Below, one piece after another: positions 24,402 through 28,829 of a DNA stretch of 28,829 nucleotides (its first letter is position 1; every line of letters starts with the position of its first letter). The notes below the pieces were generated by a model. That model had not been told where the DNA came from. It did not search any database and was given only the letters and a program-made list of their open reading frames with translations. The stretch is taken from NCBI GenBank assembly GCA_945882475.1, contig CAMCWJ010000002.1:1-28829 (forward strand), given 5' to 3'. The stretch is from Bifidobacterium breve (GTDB taxonomy: Bacteria > Actinomycetota > Actinomycetes > Mycobacteriales > Mycobacteriaceae). A program made the position numbers and the translations under genes.

Positions 24402-25754
24402 ATGACCGAAACCGCCGCCGAGTCGGCCAACCTGCCCGGCACCGGCCCGTTCTTCCTGCGCGGCAACTACGCCCCGGTGGCCGATGAGCTGACCGAGTAC
24501 AACCTCCCAGTCGAGGGTGTGATCCCGGCGGAACTGGACGGCTGGTATCTGCGAAACGGTCCTAACCCGCGAACACCCAACGGCCACTGGTTCACCGGCG
24601 ACGGCATGCTGCACGGGGTGCGCATCGAAGACGGTGCCGCCAAGTGGTACCGCAACCGGTGGGTGCGCACCGACAGCTTCGAGAGCCCGATCCCGATGTA
24701 CAACGCCGATGGCACCCGGAACCTGCGCTCGGCGGTGTCCAACACCCACATCGTCAACCATGCCGGCAAGACCCTCGCGCTGGTCGAGTCCTCGCTGCCC
24801 TACGAGGTCACCAAGGATCTTGAGACCGTCGGGTGCTACGACTTCGACGGCAAGCTCAACGACGCCATGACCGCGCACCCCAAGATCTGCCCGACCACCG
24901 GGGAGTTGCACTTCTTCGGCTACGGCAATCTGTTCGACCCGCACGTCAGCTACCACCGGGTCGACGCCGACGGCCAACTCACGGTCAACCGGGGCCTGGA
25001 AGTCAAGGCGATGACGATGATGCACGACTTCGCGATGACCTCCGGACACATCATCTTCATGGACCTGCCGATCGTGTTCAACCTCGACATCGCTATCAAC
25101 GGCCGCGGCGACATGCCCTATCGCTGGGACGACGAGTACGGCGCGCGGCTCGGAGTGCTGCGCCGCGACGACCCGTTCGGCGAGGTGCGCTGGTTCGATG
25201 TCGACCCCTGCTACGTGTTCCATGTCTCCAACGCCTACGAGGGCATGACCGCAAACGGCAATTGCCTTGAACTGCAAGTGGTTCGCTACCCGGAACTGTG
25301 GCGCAACGATGGCGGTTTCGGCGACAGCGGTTCGCTGTGGAACTGGACCATCAATCTCGACCGCGGCACCGTGACCGAGCGCCAGATCGACGACCGCGCG
25401 GTGGAATTCCCGCGCATCGACGATCGGTTGGCCGGTCTGGACGCCCGCTATGCGGTCTCGGTCGGCGACGCCCGTTGGGTGCGCTACGACCTGCAGACCG
25501 GTGAGAGCCTCGAGCACACCTTCGGCACCCCAGGCGACCCCGGCGGTCCGGGGGAAGCCGTCTTCGTGCCCTCACCCTCGGGGCCGGCATCGGAGACCAA
25601 CGGCTGGTATCTGGGATACGTCTACGACGCCGCCCTCGACAGCAGCGAACTGGTGATCCTGGATGCGTCCGACTTCGCCGGCGACCCGGTGGCCCGCATC
25701 CGACTGCCGCGCCGGGTGCCCTATGGGTTCCACGGGAACTGGATCAGCAACTGA
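24402..25754 (+). CDS. Carotenoid cleavage oxygenase family protein
   Basis: 450 aa, non-heme Fe(II) dioxygenase of the RPE65/CCD family (seven-bladed propeller). The four iron ligands are His159 (MTAHPK), His208 (MHDFAM), His274 (VFHVSNAYE) and His444 (GFHGNW). The conserved RNGPNP...GDGMLHGVR block is at residues 51-74. All are in the expected order, so the enzyme should be active. The substrate could be a carotenoid, an apocarotenoid or a stilbene-like compound. It starts 16 bp after glpK with no strong ribosome-binding site, so it may be co-transcribed. M. tuberculosis encodes related proteins (Rv0654, Rv0913c). Confidence 0.92.
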   Translation: MTETAAESANLPGTGPFFLRGNYAPVADELTEYNLPVEGVIPAELDGWYLRNGPNPRTPNGHWFTGDGMLHGVRIEDGAAKWYRNRWVRTDSFESPIPMYNADGTRNLRSAVSNTHIVNHAGKTLALVESSLPYEVTKDLETVGCYDFDGKLNDAMTAHPKICPTTGELHFFGYGNLFDPHVSYHRVDADGQLTVNRGLEVKAMTMMHDFAMTSGHIIFMDLPIVFNLDIAINGRGDMPYRWDDEYGARLGVLRRDDPFGEVRWFDVDPCYVFHVSNAYEGMTANGNCLELQVVRYPELWRNDGGFGDSGSLWNWTINLDRGTVTERQIDDRAVEFPRIDDRLAGLDARYAVSVGDARWVRYDLQTGESLEHTFGTPGDPGGPGEAVFVPSPSGPASETNGWYLGYVYDAALDSSELVILDASDFAGDPVARIRLPRRVPYGFHGNWISN

Positions 25755-25786
25755 CCTACATTCCGGTCCGGGGAAAGCCCTTCACG

Positions 25787-26614
25787 GTGTCGATGGGGCT
25801 GCGAAGCATGGACCCCGCCACCTGGATCGAGATCGACGAGCACTACGAGAGCGAAATCGCCGAGAAGCGCCGACTGCTCGCGGACCGCCGGGCCGAGGTT
25901 TTCGTGACACTTCCGGCCGGTCTGGGCGGATCCCGGGAGGTCCTGGCGAAACTGGTCGAGTTCCTTCCCGAGCGCTTTCCGGAACGATTCGCCGGCGGGC
26001 CCGATGTCGACGATTCCCTGCACCCGCTGGAATCGGCGAGCCTCTTGGTCCAGGAAGACCTGGCGGTCATGACGGCGCAGAACGGGCAATGGGTGCTCAC
26101 CGCGGCGTCGGTGTGTTTCCCCAGCCGCTGGGATCTGACCTCCAAGATCGGCGCCGACATGCACGGCATCCACCAACCGGTGCCGCACTACGAGGAACGA
26201 ATCGGGGCGGCGACCGACGCGGCCTTCGACAAGATGACGCCGGATCGGCCAGTGTGGCGGATCAACTGGACCGTTCTGGACGACCCGGAACTGTTTCAGC
26301 CCTCGGCCGCCGGCCGCAAGACCGGGGCCCGTGCCCGCCCTGGCGCTGAGGAGTTCGGCGACGCCATGTTCTTCCGGACTGAACGCCAGACCCTGTGGAA
26401 GCTGCCGGACTCCGGCGACATTCTCTTCACAATCCACACCTACCGCGACTCGCTGAGCAGTCTGGATCGGCGGTATCCGGAATTTCGTCGCCACCTCGGC
26501 CAGACCCTGGCGACCACCAGCGAGCAGACCCGCCGCTACAAGGGCTGGACCCCGATCTGGGCGGACCTGCTTGCCTGGTCCGGCCAGCCGCCGGGCCGAT
26601 CGGTCGACGCGTAG
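25787..26614 (+). CDS. DUF3445 (heme-dependent oxidative N-demethylase-like) protein
   Basis: 275 aa from GTG 25787. Family blocks visible are MGLRSMDPATWIEIDEHY at the start, LVQEDLAVM near residue 88, CFPSRWDLTSKIGADMHGIHQPVP near 110-135, and RTERQTLWKLPDSG with FTIHTYRDSL near 200-225. DUF3445 proteins include heme-dependent oxidative N-demethylases from fungi and bacteria. Family members usually carry a short block just before MGLR, and here the in-frame sequence upstream reads YIPVRGKPFTVS, so translation may really begin further up at a rare start (ATT 25760 or CTG 25751). It lies 32 bp after the carotenoid oxygenase stop. Confidence 0.78.
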   Translation: MSMGLRSMDPATWIEIDEHYESEIAEKRRLLADRRAEVFVTLPAGLGGSREVLAKLVEFLPERFPERFAGGPDVDDSLHPLESASLLVQEDLAVMTAQNGQWVLTAASVCFPSRWDLTSKIGADMHGIHQPVPHYEERIGAATDAAFDKMTPDRPVWRINWTVLDDPELFQPSAAGRKTGARARPGAEEFGDAMFFRTERQTLWKLPDSGDILFTIHTYRDSLSSLDRRYPEFRRHLGQTLATTSEQTRRYKGWTPIWADLLAWSGQPPGRSVDA

Positions 26615-26625
26615 CGTCTGCAGGC

Positions 26626-27090
26626 ATGGCAGAACTGAAGGCGCGGCTGCGCGCCGACCTCACCAGCGCGATGAAGGCCCAGGACAAACTGCGCACCGCA
26701 ACGCTGCGCATGCTCCTCGCGGCGGTCCAGACCGAGGAGGTCTCCGGCAAGCAAAGCCGTGAACTCAGTGACGCCGACGTCCTCAAGGTGCTGGCCCGGG
26801 AATCCCGCAAACGCGGCGAGGCGGCCGAGATCTACACCCAGAACGGCCGCGGTGAACTGGCTGCCGAGGAGCACGCCGAGGCCCGGATCATCGATGAGTA
26901 CCTGCCGACCCAACTCACCGACGCCGAGGTCGCCGACGTGGTCGACACGGCGATGGCCCAGGTGGCCGAACAACTCGGCGAGCGACCGTCGGTCAAGCAG
27001 ATGGGGCTGGTGATGAAGACGGCCACCGCGATCGCGGATGGCAAAGCCGACGGCGCCCGGCTCTCGCAGGCCGTCAAGGACCGCCTCTAG
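26626..27090 (+). CDS. YqeY/GatB-domain protein
   Basis: 154 aa, the full length of YqeY-like proteins. This helical domain is related to the C-terminal tRNA-binding tail of GatB and is found alone in many bacteria without a firm function. Motifs are LKARLRADLTSAMKAQDK at the N-terminus, the central RGEAAEIYTQNGRGELAAEE, then EYLPTQLTDAEV and a C-terminal SVKQMGLVMKTA with ADGARLSQAVKDRL. It starts at ATG 26626, 11 bp after the DUF3445 gene. There is no clear link to the genes around it. Confidence 0.88.
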   Translation: MAELKARLRADLTSAMKAQDKLRTATLRMLLAAVQTEEVSGKQSRELSDADVLKVLARESRKRGEAAEIYTQNGRGELAAEEHAEARIIDEYLPTQLTDAEVADVVDTAMAQVAEQLGERPSVKQMGLVMKTATAIADGKADGARLSQAVKDRL

Positions 27091-27105
27091 CCCCCTCTGA
27101 CAGCT

Positions 27106-27127
27106 GCTTGTGACAGCTGTCACAAGC
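27106..27127. promoter_or_regulatory. Perfect 22-bp palindrome containing a CRP-type site
   Basis: The 22 bp at 27106-27127 are identical to their reverse complement. The inner 16 bp, TGTGACAGCTGTCACA (27109-27124), match TGTGAnnnnnnTCACA exactly, the consensus for mycobacterial CRP (Rv3676) and E. coli CRP. It lies 15 bp after the YqeY gene and 9 bp before the SigK-type -35. No loop or T-tract is present, so an operator is more likely than a terminator. Confidence 0.65.
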
Positions 27128-27133
27128 CCAAAC

Positions 27134-27160
27134 CCATCCCGAGTGCGAGCGGCTCCGAAT
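27134..27160 (+). promoter_or_regulatory. SigK-type promoter motifs
   Basis: CCATCC (27134-27139) and CCGAAT (27155-27160) are the -35 and -10 elements reported for SigK-dependent mycobacterial promoters. The spacer is 15 bp, slightly short. Transcription would start near 27167, about 38 nt before ATG 27205. As sigK is two genes downstream, this fits autoregulation. Confidence 0.6.
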
Positions 27161-27204
27161 ACCGCATTGAGAAGCCGATGCGCGGCTTCGCCTCTGGAGA
27201 TTCG

Positions 27205-27984
27205 ATGCTGACTCCCGCGCTGTACCCGACCCGGGTGACCCACCTGCGTCGCTTCCCGGTGCACCGGTACGCCGAGCACCGCAGCTACTGCTGGTACGTC
27301 GACATCGACGACCTGCCGCAGCTGCCGCGGTGGCTGCGGCCGTTTGCGCGGTTCGAGGCGGTCGACCACTTCGGCGGCTCCCCTGGTGACACGCTGCGGG
27401 CCCGGGTGGACGCCTTCCTGGCCGACAACGGGGTGTCGTTGCCCGGCGGCCGGGTCACCGCACTGCTTCTTCCGCGCGTGCTCGGCCGGTCCTTCAACCC
27501 GCTAAGCCTGTTTTGGTGCCACGACGACACCGGTCGGCTGCGCTACGTGATCGCCGAACTGCAAACAGTGCGCGGGGAGCGCCGCGCCCACCTGATGCCG
27601 TCGGGCGAGCTCGATTCAGACCCCGCTCTGCAGACACTCGTTTTCGGCGACCGCAACTCACTGCTCGGCGCCCCCGAACCGGCCGACAACCTCTCGCTGA
27701 CAATGTCTCTGAACCCCGACAGCCCGGCCGGTGTGGTGGCCACCTGGCGCGGACGGCGCCGCGAGGTGAGCATCGCCAACGTCCTTCTACTGCAACTCAC
27801 CACGCCACTGGCGCCACAGGTGGCGGCACTGACCATGCGCATCGAGGAGTTCCTGCTGCGCCTGCACCGTGCCCCCGGCCTGCGTCCGATGAGCCAGACC
27901 GAGAGCGCCGCCCACACCAACCCGGTCCACGCCGCGACCGCCGCCTGGACGGGGGCGAACAGCCGGTCGTGGGCGGCGTCGTGA
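27205..27984 (+). CDS. Divergent DUF1365 protein (Rv0448c-like)
   Basis: 259 aa from ATG 27205, which has a TGGAGA site. An in-frame ATG nine codons earlier (27178) lacks one and lies close to the predicted transcript start. DUF1365 features in the first half are ALYPTRVTHLRRFPVHRY, WYVDIDDLPQLP, the DHFGG segment and LLLPRVLGRSFNPLSLFWCHD near residues 90-110. After that, the motifs usual for the family (an NTFGE-like block, HVSPF, IHWxALRLW) are replaced by unrelated or degenerate sequence, and the last 40 residues are low-complexity. The function is unknown. In M. tuberculosis the Rv0448c homolog lies in the sigK locus. The TGA overlaps a possible early GTG start for sigK. Confidence 0.75.
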   Translation: MLTPALYPTRVTHLRRFPVHRYAEHRSYCWYVDIDDLPQLPRWLRPFARFEAVDHFGGSPGDTLRARVDAFLADNGVSLPGGRVTALLLPRVLGRSFNPLSLFWCHDDTGRLRYVIAELQTVRGERRAHLMPSGELDSDPALQTLVFGDRNSLLGAPEPADNLSLTMSLNPDSPAGVVATWRGRRREVSIANVLLLQLTTPLAPQVAALTMRIEEFLLRLHRAPGLRPMSQTESAAHTNPVHAATAAWTGANSRSWAAS

Positions 27985-28049
27985 CACTGCTTCTTGACCG
28001 GCCCGCTACGCTTCGGCTCAATGGCAGCGACAATCGTCGGCGGACAACG

Positions 28050-28598
28050 GTGAGCACCGCCGACCTCGACGGGCTTCTACGCCGAGTCGCACAACGCGAC
28101 CGTGAGGCATTCACCGCCTTTTACGACGCCACCTGCTCGCGGGTCTACGGCATGGTCGTGCGGGTGCTGCGCGACCGCGGCTACAGCGAAGAGACCACAC
28201 AGGACGTCTATCTGCAGGTGTGGCGCAGCGCGGAGAGCTATGACCCGGCCTCGGGAAGCGCGTTGGCCTGGTTGCTCACCCTCGCCCACCGGCGCGCGGT
28301 CGACCGGGTGCGCTCCGAGCAGGCCGCCGGCCAACGGGACTCCCGATACGGCGCTTCGACGGTCGAGCGCGCGGCCGACAACGTCAGCGATGCGGTGATC
28401 GCCGGCGAGGAGCGCCGCAGGGTCACCGCATGCCTGGACGGGCTCACCGGTCCGCAGCGCGAATGCATCGACCTCGCCTACTACCAGGGAATGACGTATG
28501 TGCAAGTCTCCGAGCGGCTTTCGGCGAACCTCGCAACGGTGAAGTCGCGCATGCGTGATGCCATCCGCAACCTGCGTAATTGCCTGGATGTGCGATGA
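28050..28598 (+). CDS. sigK: ECF sigma factor SigK
   Basis: 182 aa from GTG 28050; a longer 205-aa form from GTG 27981, overlapping the DUF1365 stop, is possible, but the M. tuberculosis protein (187 aa) starts at about the same point as the short form. Region 2 covers residues 20-90 (GYSEETTQDVYLQVWR, LTLAHRRAVDRVR) and region 4 covers about 120-175 (PQRECIDLAYYQGMTYVQV, LATVKSRMRDAIRNLRNCLDV). Cys128 and Cys178 align with M. tuberculosis Cys133 and Cys183, described as a redox-sensitive disulfide. SigK is held by RskA, whose gene overlaps by 4 bp (ATGA). Confidence 0.95.
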   Translation: MSTADLDGLLRRVAQRDREAFTAFYDATCSRVYGMVVRVLRDRGYSEETTQDVYLQVWRSAESYDPASGSALAWLLTLAHRRAVDRVRSEQAAGQRDSRYGASTVERAADNVSDAVIAGEERRRVTACLDGLTGPQRECIDLAYYQGMTYVQVSERLSANLATVKSRMRDAIRNLRNCLDVR

Positions 28599-28829
28599 CG
28601 ACACCAATCGGCGGCAACTCCGAGTTGTTGGACCTGGCCGTCCCGTACGCGCTGCACGCGCTCCCGGAAGCCGAGCAGCGGCAGCTGGAGGCCCGGATTG
28701 CCGCCGATGGAGCGGCCGAGGAGTTCTACGACGAAGTACGCGCGGTGCGCGAAACGATGGCCGCGGTGTCGGCCGCGGCGGCGGCAGCACCGCCGTCCGA
28801 ACTGCGCGGCAGGGTGCTCTCAGCCGTCG
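28595..28829 (+). CDS. rskA: Anti-sigma factor RskA, 3' end outside the window
   Basis: The first 78 codons are present. ATG 28595 overlaps the sigK stop (ATGA). The visible part is the cytosolic anti-sigma domain: LLDLAVPYALHALPEAEQRQLEARIAA is the zinc-less ASD helix typical of RskA, followed by FYDEVRAVRETMAAVSAA, nearly identical to the M. tuberculosis protein as I recall it. The transmembrane helix and the extracellular domain that controls regulated proteolysis lie beyond the window end. Confidence 0.93.
   Translation, partial: MTTPIGGNSELLDLAVPYALHALPEAEQRQLEARIAADGAAEEFYDEVRAVRETMAAVSAAAAAAPPSELRGRVLSAV

Noticed and set aside
27106..27127. The palindrome as a rho-independent terminator of the YqeY gene
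   Set aside because: There is no loop and no T-tract, and the core is an exact CRP consensus, so an operator fits better.

Overview
The window is high-GC actinobacterial DNA. Its gene content (Ku with a lysine/proline/alanine tail, a type VII secretion cluster with PE and PPE genes, a sigK-rskA pair) places it in Mycobacteriaceae. I cannot name the species. I saw no rRNA, tRNA, CRISPR array or insertion sequence. Homologies and M. tuberculosis locus names are recalled from memory, not searched.

Region 1 (1-5576, + strand): the 3' part of ku, then an SDR dehydrogenase and a DapB-fold reductase (Rv0927c/Rv0926c-like pair) behind a perfect KstR-type motif. Two short, mutually similar secreted proteins follow, then an mntH-type Nramp transporter and an F420-dependent LLM-class oxidoreductase.

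Region 2 (5573-12136, - strand): gltB-gltD, encoding both glutamate synthase subunits with overlapping ends, followed by a tiny ORF with its own good promoter. The gltB leader carries a partial IdeR-like iron box.

Region 3 (12137-22702, - strand): a tightly packed ESX-2-like type VII secretion operon: PE, PPE, esxD, esxC, espG2, a MinD/EspI-like ATPase, eccD2, mycP2, eccE2, eccA2. Most junctions from the ATPase gene onward are overlapping or abutting stop/start codons. The two genes that normally head this locus, eccB2 and eccC2, are not here: the operon begins at PE with its own promoter and the next gene upstream is a divergent glpK. The esxD-esxC pair has a candidate internal promoter in front and a strong stem-loop behind. 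The ESX-1 locus, which lies between gltB and ESX-2 in M. tuberculosis, is also absent from this junction.

Region 4 (22871-28829, + strand): glpK, a carotenoid cleavage oxygenase, a DUF3445 protein and a YqeY-like protein. Then comes a short control region with a perfect CRP-type palindrome and SigK-type -35 and -10 motifs, leading into a DUF1365 protein, sigK and the start of rskA. The genes expected between DUF1365 and sigK in M. tuberculosis (Rv0447c, Rv0446c) are missing, and the DUF1365 protein has lost several usual family motifs.
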